Positions 8,848 through 18,477 of a stretch of DNA of 64,000 nt are shown here, piece by piece. A model generated the notes under the pieces. The model searched no databases. It was not told where the DNA came from and saw only the letters and a list, made by a program, of their open reading frames with translations. The stretch is from positions 62,001 to 126,000 of the forward strand of contig NZ_JAIMID010000012.1 of NCBI RefSeq assembly GCF_019966535.1. The letters run 5' to 3'. Source of the DNA: Mesobacterium pallidum (GTDB lineage Bacteria; Pseudomonadota; Alphaproteobacteria; Rhodobacterales; Rhodobacteraceae). Numbering within the stretch: the first letter of the stretch is position 1; every line of letters starts with the position of its first letter. Both the position numbers and the translations under genes were made by a program.

Positions 8848-10103
8848 GGCTGGTCGCCGGACCGAGGCACCGCTCCTGTCAGACCGTCGTTTACCGACGA
8901 GTCCTGCTCGGGTTGCACAACGACACCGGCCTTTATCAGTTGAGCAACCCTTTCCGGTGAGAAGCCGAACTCTTCCAGGATCGCCGTGCCCTGTGCGCCA
9001 AGGGCAGGTGCCGGAAGATCGGGGCCCATCTCGACGCCGCGCATCGTATAAGGGCTTCGGACCCGGCGCATCGGCCCCTGCTGGGGATGGTCATAATCTT
9101 CTATCAGGCCAACGGCGCGGACATGCGGATCGTCGGGCAGGTCCTCCATCGCCATCACTGGGGCATTGGGAATATCGAGGGCATCGAACAGCGCCTGCCA
9201 CTCTGCGGTGGTCCGCTGCGGCAGGATATGCGTTACAACAAGTTCATAGAGTTCGGGAAAATGCCGCTGTGCGGTCGCCGCGTCGGTCATCATGGGGCCG
9301 TCGGCCACGTCGTCGCGACCCACAGCACGCAGAAACCGCTGCCATTGATCGAATTTGTAGATCCCGTGCGCGATGAAACCGTCGCTGGTTTGCGCTGGTT
9401 TGCGGAATGGACTCATGACCCGCGCATAGCCGAACCCGCCTTCCGGAGGCCGGAAGGCCGCCCCGTTGAAATGCTGGCTCAACATCACCGATATCATCGT
9501 TTCGAACATCGGCGTTTCGATGTAGCACCCTTCGCCGGTGGTGCGCTGCCGGAACAGGCCGGCCAGCATCGCCTGACCCAGCGCCAGCCCGGTGATCTTG
9601 TCGGCGGCCACCATCGGCACAAAGGCGGGGGCACCTGCGTTGCGCCCGTTGGCCTCGGCCAGACCCGACCGGGCCTGAATCAGGTCATCGAAGGCGGGCA
9701 AGTCGGCATAGGGCCCGTCCTGCCCGAACCCGATCGCGGCGCAGTAGACGATGCGCGGATTGACCTCCCGCACGGCGTCATATCCAAGACCCAGCCGCTC
9801 GATCGCAGGCACTCGCATATTGTGAACCACGATGTCCGCCTGACTCAGCATCTCCAGCAGCGCCGCACGCCCTTCGGGGGATTTGAGATCAAGCGCAATG
9901 CTGCGTTTGTTCCGGTTCACCGCCATCCACTGAGCGGTCATACCCGGCACGCGCGAGGCGCCGAGGCGCCGATAATAGTCGCCTTCCGGCGCTTCGACCT
10001 TGATCACATCAGCGCCGAAATCGCCCAGGAACTGGGTGGCGTAGGGGGCCAGGAGAATATGGCCCAGCTCTACCACGCGCACCCCGTCGAGCATTTGAAA
10101 CAT
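8844..10103 (-). CDS. CaiB/BaiF family CoA transferase
   Basis: Class III CoA transferase of 419 residues, first gene of the leftward operon. The start at 10103 gives MFQMLDGVRVVELG; it is preceded by a run of nine G and a 4-base spacer that must act as ribosome site. Conserved features are FGADVIKVEAP, NRNKRSIALDLKSPEG and an AADKITGL segment carrying the expected active-site Asp. It lacks the GHD motif of racemase-like relatives, so CoA transfer to a carboxylic acid is the better call. The divergent TRAP genes probably import that acid. Confidence 0.87.
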   Translation of the reverse strand: MFQMLDGVRVVELGHILLAPYATQFLGDFGADVIKVEAPEGDYYRRLGASRVPGMTAQWMAVNRNKRSIALDLKSPEGRAALLEMLSQADIVVHNMRVPAIERLGLGYDAVREVNPRIVYCAAIGFGQDGPYADLPAFDDLIQARSGLAEANGRNAGAPAFVPMVAADKITGLALGQAMLAGLFRQRTTGEGCYIETPMFETMISVMLSQHFNGAAFRPPEGGFGYARVMSPFRKPAQTSDGFIAHGIYKFDQWQRFLRAVGRDDVADGPMMTDAATAQRHFPELYELVVTHILPQRTTAEWQALFDALDIPNAPVMAMEDLPDDPHVRAVGLIEDYDHPQQGPMRRVRSPYTMRGVEMGPDLPAPALGAQGTAILEEFGFSPERVAQLIKAGVVVQPEQDSSVNDGLTGAVPRSGDQP

Positions 10104-10321
10104 GATTCCCCCCCCCGGCACCGGATCGGCTGCACCGACCGCACGCTACAAAAGACTAAAAGACTGTATTGCTAGTTTTTTTGCACGGGGAGCGTTGACA
10201 TGCAAGGGGGCCTTGCTAAGTTTGGCGCCACAATGAGGCTAAGGCGGCTCGTTTCCGGCGTGGAAATCGCCGATGGAAATGGCCCGAAATAGCGCCAAAA
10301 AAAAGGGGGGGGGTGGCCGCA
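10104..10321. promoter_or_regulatory. Divergent promoter region with repeats, a TTGACA box and two G9 tracts
   Basis: This gap separates leftward CaiB from the rightward TRAP operon. AAAAGACT occurs twice in tandem (10150-10157, 10158-10165). The second copy pairs with AGTTTTTT at 10174-10181 as a 7-of-8 inverted repeat with an 8-base spacer, a candidate GntR operator. An exact TTGACA lies at 10195-10200 with only a weak -10 (TAAGTT) 16 bases on. Runs of nine C (10108-10116, nine G for CaiB) and nine G (10305-10313) stand just before the two starts. Confidence 0.5.
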
Positions 10322-10915
10322 ATGGAACCGCCGAAGAAAAGGGGGGGCGCGCGCGGCCTGTTGGCCGTTTCGCGGGGGCTGGCCGTGCTAGAGACCGGGT
10401 TTGCGGCGCTGGCCTGTGTCGCACTGGCGGTGATCATGCTGATCGTGGTCGTGGATGTTGCGATGCGCTACGCGCTTTCGATGCCACTGGGCTGGTCCTA
10501 CGACCTGATCGGTCTCTACCTTGTGGTCACGGTATTCTTCCTGATGCTGCCCGACACACTCCATCATCACGGGCACGTGGCAATCGATCTGTTCCAAAAC
10601 ATACTTCCGCGACGGGTTCGCCATCTGGGGCAGGCGGTGGGCTATGCTGCAGGGGCAGTTGTCATGGCGCTGATCGCGTTCGAGGCCTGGGGCCGCTTCC
10701 AGAGCGCCTATGCCGGGCAGGACCGGATCGCCGCGCTGGTCCCATGGCTGACCTGGCCGGCCTATCTGGTCGTCCTGATTGGCACCGCGCTGCTGACGCT
10801 GCGCCTGATCTACCGGGTGGTCGGGCACGCGTTTTCCATCTTCTCGCGCCACGATCTGGTTGAAATGCCGCCCCCGCCCGAGACCACCGCGCTCCAAGGG
10901 GAGGACGTCCTGTGA
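10322..10915 (+). CDS. dctQ: TRAP transporter small permease (DctQ type)
   Basis: Small membrane subunit of a tripartite periplasmic transporter, 197 residues with four hydrophobic spans and the family segment VVVDVAMRY followed by a short acidic/polar loop. It couples the solute-binding protein to the large permease. ATG at 10322 is preferred over GTG at 10313 because the nine-G run then lies at ribosome-site distance. A second G7 run (10341-10347) falls in codons 7-9, so slippage could shift the frame. Its stop overlaps the next start (GTGA). Confidence 0.85.
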   Translation: MEPPKKRGGARGLLAVSRGLAVLETGFAALACVALAVIMLIVVVDVAMRYALSMPLGWSYDLIGLYLVVTVFFLMLPDTLHHHGHVAIDLFQNILPRRVRHLGQAVGYAAGAVVMALIAFEAWGRFQSAYAGQDRIAALVPWLTWPAYLVVLIGTALLTLRLIYRVVGHAFSIFSRHDLVEMPPPPETTALQGEDVL

Positions 10916-12198
10916 CGGTGGCTCTGGTAATTGCGCTTCTGGCCGGGCTGCTTGTGATCGGGCTGCCGGTGGCCTTGGCAATGGCGATTTCGGGGTCTGT
11001 AGGGCTCTATCTGTTCGGCGGCATGGCGGTACTGGGCGGCATCCTGAAGACTGCACCCCTAAGTACCGCGAATTCCTACGAAATCATCACCATCCCGATG
11101 TTCATCCTGATGGCCGAATTCGTGATCATCTCGGGCGTGGCGCAAGATCTCTTTCGCGCTGCAACCATTTGGGTCGGCCGTCTCCGCGGCGGCCTGGCCA
11201 TGGCTACCGCGGTAGCCGGGGCGGGCTTTGGCGCGATCTCGGGGTCGAGCACGGCAGCGGCGGCAACGCTGGCATCCACTTCGATCCCGGCGATGATCGA
11301 CGAAGGCTACGACCCCAAGCTGGCCAGCGGCGTCGTGGCGATTTCGGGCACACTGGCGATGTTGATTCCGCCATCTGTGGCGCTGATTCTCTATGGGATC
11401 ATTGCCGATGTCTCGGTCGGACAGCTGCTGGTGGCGGGGGTGATACCGGGGATTCTGGTCGCTCTGACCATCATGGCCACGGTCGCGGTTCTGGTGCGGA
11501 TTGATCCCTCGGTCGCGCCTGCCGGCCAGCCTTACAGCTTTCGCGATAAATTTGCGTCGCTGTCGCGTGTCGGGCCAATGCTGCTGCTGTTCCTGGCCGT
11601 CACCGGCACGATCTACTCGGGCATTGCCACGCCGACCGAGGCATCGGGGATCGGCGCCTTCGGCGCGATGCTGCTGGCGCTGCACGAGCGCAAACTGGGA
11701 TTCAGCCAAGCCTGGGGTTGCCTGAGACGGGCGGCGCAGACCACCTGCATGATCCTTTTCGTGATCCTCGGCGCGCATATCTTTGGCTATTTCTTCACCC
11801 TCACGCGGGTGACCAACGATTTGACCCAATGGATCGGCGGCCTTGGTATTTCGCCGATGGGGGTGATGGTGGTGATCCTGATCATCTACGTCTTTCTGGG
11901 TGCCTTCATGGACCAGATCGCCATCCTCATCCTGACGGTGCCGGTGCTTTTGCCGCTGGTCCTGTCGCTGGGCTTCGACCCGATCTGGTTCGGGGTGATC
12001 GTCGTGGTGACGGCCGAGGTCGGCATGGTCACTCCGCCGCTGGGCATGAATGTCTTTGTGGTGGCCCGATATACCCGGCGACCCTTGGGCGAAATCTTTC
12101 GCGGGACGTTTCCGCATGTTCTGGCGCATTTGCTGGTGATCGCGTTGCTCACTGCATTTCCCGTGCTGGTGCTGTGGCTGCCCTCGACAATGAACTGA
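10912..12198 (+). CDS. dctM: TRAP transporter large permease (DctM type)
   Basis: Large ion-coupled permease subunit, 428 residues with about twelve hydrophobic spans. Family hallmarks include the GFGAISGSSTAAAATLAS segment near residues 100-120 and its repeat-like partner FLGAFMDQIAILILTVP in the C-terminal half. It starts with GTG overlapping the small-subunit stop, behind GGGGAGG. It uses the sodium or proton gradient to take up a carboxylate handed over by the binding protein encoded next. Confidence 0.9.
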   Translation: MTVALVIALLAGLLVIGLPVALAMAISGSVGLYLFGGMAVLGGILKTAPLSTANSYEIITIPMFILMAEFVIISGVAQDLFRAATIWVGRLRGGLAMATAVAGAGFGAISGSSTAAAATLASTSIPAMIDEGYDPKLASGVVAISGTLAMLIPPSVALILYGIIADVSVGQLLVAGVIPGILVALTIMATVAVLVRIDPSVAPAGQPYSFRDKFASLSRVGPMLLLFLAVTGTIYSGIATPTEASGIGAFGAMLLALHERKLGFSQAWGCLRRAAQTTCMILFVILGAHIFGYFFTLTRVTNDLTQWIGGLGISPMGVMVVILIIYVFLGAFMDQIAILILTVPVLLPLVLSLGFDPIWFGVIVVVTAEVGMVTPPLGMNVFVVARYTRRPLGEIFRGTFPHVLAHLLVIALLTAFPVLVLWLPSTMN

Positions 12199-12260
12199 CG
12201 ACGTCGGCCTGCGCAATAGCGCCAGTCCATAACCCTAAAAGACAGGAGGAGAATGAAATC

Positions 12261-13307
12261 ATGACCAGAATATCCAAATTCCCATCGCCCTTACGGACAG
12301 CGGGCTGGGCCCTGAGCGTTGCCTTGCTACCGCTCGCCGTGCAGCCGGTTGCAGCGCAGGAGATCGAACTGCGCGCGGCCGACAGCCTGCCCACCGGCCA
12401 TTACATTGCCCAGAGCCTGATCGAACCTTTCATGGAACGGGTGAGCGAGCGGACCGGGAAAACCGAGTTCGCGTACTTCCCGGCTCAGCAACTCGGCAAG
12501 GCCAAGGACCTGCTCTCGCTGACCCAGACCGGCGTGACCGATATCGGCTATGTCGGCCCCTCCTATGTCAGCGACAAGATGCCCCTTTCGGCGGTCGGGC
12601 AGTTGCCCGAGGCGTTTTCGACGTCGTGTGAGGGCACGATGGCCTATTGGGAGATCGCCAAGCCCGGCGGCGCGCTAGACCAGGCCGAATTCGCGCCGAA
12701 CGGCGTGCGCCTGCTGATGGCGATGGTGCTGCCGCCCTACAACCTGCTGACGTCGAGCCGTGAGATCACCGGTTTGGACAGCATGGACGGCCTGAAGATC
12801 CGCAGCACTGGCGGCGCGCTTGACCTGACCGTCCAGAAAATCGGCGGCGTGCCGGTGCAGATGCCGGCGCCCGAAGTGCGCGAGGCGCTGTCGCGCGGGA
12901 CGATCGACGCCGGGCTCTTCCCCTATCCCAGTGTCACCCCTTACGGAATGGAAACATTCCTTGACTGGGGTACGCAGGGGATGAACTTTGGTTCCTTTGT
13001 CGCGACCTACGTGATCAGGCAGGAAAAGTGGGACAGTCTGCCCGAAGACGTCCAGCAGGCGATCACCGAGATCGGCGAAGATTTGACTAGGGAAGGATGC
13101 GAAACTGCCGACCGCCAGAACCTTGAAGTCAAGCAGCAGATCGCCGAGGCGGGCGTGACCTTCGTTGACCTGCCCGCCGGAGATGTCGAAAAGCTGAACC
13201 AGATCCTGTCGACGGTTGGGTCCGAATGGGCCGAGCAACTCGATGCCCAAGGCAAGCCCGGAACCGAGATCCTGGAAGCCTTCCGGTCCGCGCTGAAAAG
13301 GAACTGA
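12261..13307 (+). CDS. dctP: TRAP transporter substrate-binding protein (DctP type)
   Basis: Periplasmic binding protein of 348 residues. ATG at 12261 follows AGGAGGAG and yields a clear export signal ending near residue 33 (PVAAQE). The mature part starts IELRAADSLPTGHY, close to the other DctP of this window (KVADTFPPGHY), so the two may bind related acids. Unusually it comes after both permease genes, 62 bases behind the large subunit. It is the last intact gene before the decayed region. Confidence 0.9.
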   Translation: MTRISKFPSPLRTAGWALSVALLPLAVQPVAAQEIELRAADSLPTGHYIAQSLIEPFMERVSERTGKTEFAYFPAQQLGKAKDLLSLTQTGVTDIGYVGPSYVSDKMPLSAVGQLPEAFSTSCEGTMAYWEIAKPGGALDQAEFAPNGVRLLMAMVLPPYNLLTSSREITGLDSMDGLKIRSTGGALDLTVQKIGGVPVQMPAPEVREALSRGTIDAGLFPYPSVTPYGMETFLDWGTQGMNFGSFVATYVIRQEKWDSLPEDVQQAITEIGEDLTREGCETADRQNLEVKQQIAEAGVTFVDLPAGDVEKLNQILSTVGSEWAEQLDAQGKPGTEILEAFRSALKRN

Positions 13308-13690
13308 TACCAGATCGTGGTCGGCCCGGCTCCTGTGTCGGGCCAGGCCACCAAAAACGCGCAGAAGTCAGCCGGTGGGTGCATCTGAATCCTGCCCTTC
13401 GACACTCAGCCTGGTCGTCCGTTATGCAGCTGAAGTCCGGGCGAGCCGTGCATACGTTCGGCCACATTGATCTGGCGTAGATGCGCCTCGCCGGTCCCGA
13501 TCTCGGCGACGAGTTGATGCGCGAACGGCGCGGGCGAATTGGGTTTCGGCGATATGGCGCAGATGGGCGGCAGCGAGAGTGTCCGACCTTTTGTGTATGA
13601 CTGATCCGGTCCATGCTTCATCGAAAGGACGCATGAATGACCATCTCGAAAGAAATCCTGGATGGATAACGTACAGGATCTTCCGCACAT
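13308..13690. other. Gene-free stretch, probably degenerate sequence
   Basis: No intact gene is visible. A hairpin at 13323-13344 (GGCCCG/CGGGCC) could end the TRAP transcript. On the minus strand between about 13420 and 13600, short reading frames in two phases look like pieces of one frameshifted protein (HLRHIAETQFARAV, then LVAEIGTGEAHLRQINVAE), but I do not recognise the family. It adjoins four clear pseudogenes, so decay is the likely explanation. Confidence 0.4.
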
Positions 13691-13882
13691 TTGATTCCGG
13701 CGATGGTTCCTTTCAGACTGGCTGACCCGGACGGTCAGAAGGATATACTTGGGACAACGATCATGCAGCGCCCGGCCCAACCGGAAGAAGTAGCCGGGGC
13801 GGTGCCGTTTCTGGCGTCCGACGAGGCATCCTATATGACCGGATCCGAAATGGTGGTCGATGGCGGCTATACCGCGCAGTAA
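13691..13882 (+). pseudogene. SDR dehydrogenase fragment (C-terminal tail only)
   Basis: The frame encodes only the last 60 or so residues of a short-chain dehydrogenase: the RPAQPEEVAGAVPFLASDEASY segment and the terminal TGSEMVVDGGY motif. The cofactor and catalytic parts are missing and no matching piece is found directly upstream. It is the first recognisable remnant in the decayed block. Confidence 0.75.
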
Positions 13883-13978
13883 AATGGGCGGAGCCGGAAG
13901 CTTGGGACAGGCGGGTCCGGTTGGCCGCGAACCGATCCTGGCCAGCCGGGCACCGGCTGCCCGCCTGGCCTGGTTCCG

Positions 13979-15164
13979 TCAGGCGTCGGCGCGCGGAAGG
14001 CGGATTTCGGACAGAACCTCCTCCGTGTGCTCGCCCAGCCGCGGTGGCAGCCGGCGCACCCGGCCGGGGCTGTCCGAGAACTGGACCGGTATCCGGAGCG
14101 TCACGACGGCGCCCTCTGTCGGGTGCTCGTGGCGCTCGAAATACCCGGTTTGAACCAGATAGGGATCAACCAGCAGATCCTCCAGGCTGTTGGCCGGTCC
14201 ATTCGGCACGTCGGCCGCGTCGAACCGGCGGCGCCACTCGGCGGTTGTATTCCCCGCGATTGCCTCGGCGAGGAACCAATATAACTAGTCAATGTGATCG
14301 GTGCGCAACTCTGCTGTGGCAAATCGTGGATCGTCGCGCAGCTCGGGCCGGCCTATGGCGTCGAAGAGACGCAGCCACTGGTTGTCCATCGCCGCCATCA
14401 CACAGATGTGCCCGTCCTGCGTTGGATAAGGCCGATGATGGGGCGAGAATACCCGGCTGTAACCCATGCCCAGATCGGGCCGGTCGAGCGTTGCGCCCCA
14501 GAGATGCTCGATCAGATTGAAGTTGACCATCGCATCCATCATCGGCACGTTTACCTGCTGCCCGTGGCCGGTGCGCTCGCGCCAGACGAAGGCCATCGCG
14601 ATGGACGATGCCTGGATGTAACCGCATAGTTGTCGGCGATTACCGTGGGTAATAGCGCGGCTCATCGGTGGCCCGGGCCATCATCCCGGCTACGCCGCTG
14701 GCGCCCTGGATCACATCGTCGAAAGCAAGCCAGTCGCGGCGCTCACCATCCAGCCGGAAGCCAGAAGACGAGGCATGAATGATGCGGGAATTGACCGCGC
14801 GGATCGCCTCGTAGTCGACGCCCAGCCGTTCGGCGGCGCCGGGGCGTATCGAATGCACCAGCACGTCCGCGGAACGCACCAGATCAAGGAGCGCGGCCCG
14901 CGCGTCGGGTTTCTTCAGGTCGAGCACGACCGAGCGTTTGTTGCGGTTTGTATTGAGGAACAGTGCCCCCATCTTCGGGTTGCGCGACGGTCCCACCTGG
15001 CGTGTGTAGTTGCCGTCGGGTGACTCGATCTTGATGACGTCGGCCCCCATGTCGCCGAGGATCTGGATCGCCACCGGTCCAAGCACGTTGACCGAAAGAT
15101 CAAGCACCCTGTAACCCGCAAGCGGTCCGTCCCCCTCGGCTGGCTGCTGCGGCTGACTGTCCAT
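13979..15164 (-). pseudogene. CaiB/BaiF CoA-transferase pseudogene (two frameshifts, one amber stop)
   Basis: Starting at 15164, the frame reads as a normal family III CoA transferase (MGADVIKIE, NRNKRSVVLDLK) until RYYP near 14650. The expected TVIADNYA follows in a second phase, and GYIQASSIAMAF and beyond in a third, so two nearby frameshifts lie between about 14610 and 14655. The third phase runs to 13979 and is broken once more by TAG at 14285-14287, after which the sequence still matches the family (FLAEAIAGN, then DVPNGPANSLEDLL). Remaining similarity is high, so inactivation looks recent. Confidence 0.9.
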
Positions 15165-15398
15165 TTTCTTTTCCCTTTGCGGTATCGCACCCTTCGAGTC
15201 AGCAATGCGCGCCGTAGTCTGGCGGTCAGTCGACCCGCGACCCAAGGGCGCAGCGCCGCGAGCGAAGCTTGCGATCGCTGTATTGCTGTTCTGACGGCGT
15301 GCGTGGTCGTGGCGCTTCCGTGACGAACTTGTCCCATAGGGCCTCCTTCCATTCCTGCGAAAGGATCACACCATTAAACCGTGGGATCAAACACCTAA

Positions 15399-16529
15399 GC
15401 CGAAGAAATCGTGATGCCGGCGATCGTCGCCATGTCGGGAGCGATCGCCGTGACCGGACAGGATGCGCAAAAGGGGATCGCAGTTGCCCTTGAGCACATC
15501 AACGCCGATGGCGGCGTCGCCGGTCGGCCGCTGAAGATCCAACTTTACGACACACAGGGCAATCCCGGGGTGGTGCGCCAGGTGATGGAGCGGTTGACCC
15601 GCCTCGAGCGGGCTCCGGTCATCCTTGGCTGCGAGATCAGCGCAGGCACATCGGCTGCGGCGCAGTTCGCCGAGCAGGCGCGGGTTCCTCACCTGAACTC
15701 GCCGGCGGTGTCGGCCGAGCTCCTCGAGCGCGGTTACAAATGGTATTTCTCCGATCAGATCACAGCCGATACCGAGGCGGCCACGGTCGTGGAATTCTTC
15801 GAACACCTGATGACGCAAGGCGACGTCGTCCCGGCGTTGCTTTATGAAGACAGCCCGCGCGGCGCCGGAACCATCGAGCGGATCGAAGTTCTGCTGGAGG
15901 AGCGGGGCATCGAGATCGCCGCCAGCGCGCCGTATTCGCGCAGCGATCGCAACCTTCTGCCGCCGGTCAAGCGGGTGCAGACATCGAGTGCCAACATGGT
16001 GATCTGGGCCGGCTACACCGAAGATGTGGTGACCAAGCTCCAGGCAATGCAGCAGCATGACTTCAAGCCCTACATTGTCGGAATCAGTGGCGGTCCGGTT
16101 GATGTGCGCACCCCGCAACTGGTGGACAGGGGCTTCGTCGAGGACGTCAATCTCAGCACGGTGGACTACTTAAATCCCGACATGGACCGCGCCCAGCGTT
16201 TTGTGAAGGCTTACGAGTAACGGCACGGCATCGTGCCGTCAAGCTATGCGTCGATGTGCAACCGCGGTGTCTACACGCTGAAGGCCGTGCTGGAGAAGAC
16301 GCTTGAGTCCGGCCAGAAACTGACGACCGAGAACCTTCGCGCCGCCATCCTTAAGATCGACATCCCCGGCGATCAGCTGATCTCGCCGTTCTCGCGGATC
16401 AAATTCGACGAACACGGCAGGAACGTCGGATCGCAGAACCTGATCGCGCAATGGAAGAACGGCGGCACGAAAAAGGTCACGATCTGGCCGCCAGAGGTGG
16501 CTGTGGAAGAGCCCAATCCTCTGAACTGA
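15399..16529 (+). pseudogene. ABC branched-chain-type binding-protein pseudogene (no signal peptide, ochre stop)
   Basis: The sequence from 15399 reads as the mature start of a periplasmic binding protein (AEEIVMPAIVAMSG), but a stop codon stands directly before it and no signal peptide is found in any frame. The body continues (QDAQKGIAVALEHINADGG) to TAA at 16218-16220, then resumes in the same phase (RHGIVPSSYASMCNRGVY) to a natural end at 16529. Both defects would block a working exported protein. Confidence 0.88.
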
Positions 16530-16555
16530 TGCGAAAACTATAACCGGGGCCCAAG

Positions 16556-17242
16556 ATGAAGCTGTCGATCGAGTCTCTCGTCTCCGGTTACGGTCTGCTC
16601 GACGCGCTCCACGGCGTCAGCATCGAGATCGGCCGAGGGCGAGGTCGTGGCTGTGATCGGACCGAACGGCGCGGGCAAATCCACCCTTCTGCGCACGATT
16701 TCGGGCCTTGTGGCCGCCCGTTCCAGAGCGATCCGCCACGATGGCAAGGAAATCGGCGGTTTTGCCGCCAGCGAGATTCCGCGCCTCGGCCTCGTCCATG
16801 TTCCTGAGGCGCGGCACGTCTTCGGGTCACTCACGGTCGAGCAAAATCTGATCGTGGGTGCGAGCGCCGCACTCGACGCGAAAGACCGAAAGGACGCCCT
16901 TTCCGATGCTGAGCCAGAAGGCCCGCGAACTTGCCGGAGGGCTCTCAGGCGGTCAGCAGCAGATGCTGGCGATCGGGCGCGCTTATGGCCCGGCCCAGCA
17001 TGATCATGCTCGACGAGCCGTCGCTCGGCCCCGCGCCTCTGATGGTCGAGCAGATGTACGAGGCCCTCGACGGTCGGCGCCGCACCGGCCTGAGCATTCT
17101 TCTGGTGGAACAGGATGTCTACATGGCGCTGGATTTCGCCAGCCGCGCCTATGTTCTGGAAAACGGGACAATCGCCCTCGCCGCAGCCTCTGACGTCTTG
17201 CGCCACGACGATCACGTGCGCCGTTCGTATTTGGGAATCTGA
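16556..17242 (+). pseudogene. LivF-type ABC ATPase pseudogene (at least three frameshifts)
   Basis: Four phase segments together spell a LivF protein: the start (MKLSIESLVSGYG) from 16556; Walker A (GPNGAGKST) to QNLIVGASAA in a second phase from about 16640; the signature LSGGQQQMLAIGRA in a third around 16910-16985; and Walker B (MIMLDEPSLG) to the end in a fourth. Each junction is a small indel. It directly follows the broken binding-protein gene, as live livF follows its binding protein at the left edge. Confidence 0.9.
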
Positions 17243-17316
17243 CCCGCCCTGTGCCCGCATTCCGCCTGCCATTCAGACCGGCAGCGGCGACAGACCGTGC
17301 GCAAACTGCGGACCGA

Positions 17317-18471
17317 TCAGCCCCGTAGCGCCGAGATGCCCAGGGCCCCCTGTGCCAGAAGCAGCGCCTGAAGCTGGTTGGTGCCTTCAGCGATCGTGAG
17401 ATGTCGCACATCGCGATAATAGCGCTCGACGGGGAAATCACGGGTGTATCCGGCCCCGCCGTGCACTTGCAGGGCAGTCTCGCAAACCCGCAGAGCCGTA
17501 TCGGAGTTGTGACGCTTGGCCATGGAACAGGCCCGGCCGCGATCCGGTGCCCCGCGATCCAGCGCGTCAGCGGCCCGGCACGCCAGCAACCGCGAGGTTT
17601 CCACGCCAGTCAACATATCTGCGATCATCTGCTGGACCAGTTGAAACCCGCCGATCTTGCGTCCGAACTGTTCTCGCGCGCCCGCATATCGCAGCGCCGC
17701 CTCATAGGCGGCAATTGACAGGCCCAGGCAGGTGAAAGAAACGAAACAGCGCCCCACGTTCAGATAATGCTTGGCGATGGCGAACGCCTCGCCCTCGGCG
17801 CCGATCAGGTGGTCTGCGGGCAGCAATACGTCCTCAAACAGCAGCTCGCCTAGCGGGCATGAATTCATGCCCATGCTGCGGACCTCTCGGGTTGAAAACC
17901 CTGCTGTTCCCGCCTCGACCACGAAGGCCGATACCTCCGCGCGTTCGCCGTCGCCCGACCGCGCGAAAACCACCCCGAGATCGGCCCCGGTCCCGTTGGA
18001 GATATACAGTTTGCGTCCGTTCAGCCGCCAGCCATCACCGTCGCGCCGGGCCCGTGTTTCCACGTTGCTGGCGTCCGAGCCGACGTTCGGCTCGGTCAGC
18101 GCAAAAAAGGCTGTCTTGCGACCCGAAACCAGATCGCCCAGCCACCTTGCCTGTTGCTCCGGCGTTCCATGCTGCGCGACGATCATCAGGACAAGGTTCG
18201 ACGTGCTGACGATGCTGCGCAGCGACGGCCATACCTGAGACAGCTCGCACAGCAGCGCGCAATATGTCAGATAATCAAGCCCGGCACCGCCTTGCGCCTC
18301 TGGCAAAAGACCGCCCAGCAGGCCGAACTCGCCCATCTTCTGCAACACTTCGGGCGGCGGCGGACGGTGGGCATCCTCGTGCGCCTCGACCAGGGGCGCC
18401 ACCTCGGCGTCAAGGTATTTGCGGAAGCTGCGCCGCGCCGTTTCCTGCCAGTCGTCCAGCTCAAACTGCAT
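17317..18471 (-). CDS. Acyl-CoA dehydrogenase
   Basis: Intact acyl-CoA dehydrogenase of 384 residues, last gene of the eleven-gene leftward operon. It shows ALTEPNVGSDAS for FAD/substrate contact, HGGAGYTRDFPVER near the C-terminus, and the classical base Glu in AEGTNQLQ. It should introduce a double bond into the acyl-CoA made by the upstream ligases or CaiB protein, with ETF as electron acceptor. It starts 6 bases after the CaiB stop. The operon holds a second dehydrogenase (24528-25700), so two different oxidations are likely. Confidence 0.9.
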   Translation of the reverse strand: MQFELDDWQETARRSFRKYLDAEVAPLVEAHEDAHRPPPPEVLQKMGEFGLLGGLLPEAQGGAGLDYLTYCALLCELSQVWPSLRSIVSTSNLVLMIVAQHGTPEQQARWLGDLVSGRKTAFFALTEPNVGSDASNVETRARRDGDGWRLNGRKLYISNGTGADLGVVFARSGDGERAEVSAFVVEAGTAGFSTREVRSMGMNSCPLGELLFEDVLLPADHLIGAEGEAFAIAKHYLNVGRCFVSFTCLGLSIAAYEAALRYAGAREQFGRKIGGFQLVQQMIADMLTGVETSRLLACRAADALDRGAPDRGRACSMAKRHNSDTALRVCETALQVHGGAGYTRDFPVERYYRDVRHLTIAEGTNQLQALLLAQGALGISALRG

Positions 18472-18477
18472 CGGTCC

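Noticed and set aside
10273..10863. Plus-strand frame overlapping DctQ in another phase
   Set aside because: The DctQ phase has four membrane spans and couples to DctM; this one is Arg/Gly-rich without motifs.
13597..13722. Short plus-strand frame starting MTDPVHASS
   Set aside because: No ribosome site and no recognisable homology; it lies in decayed sequence.
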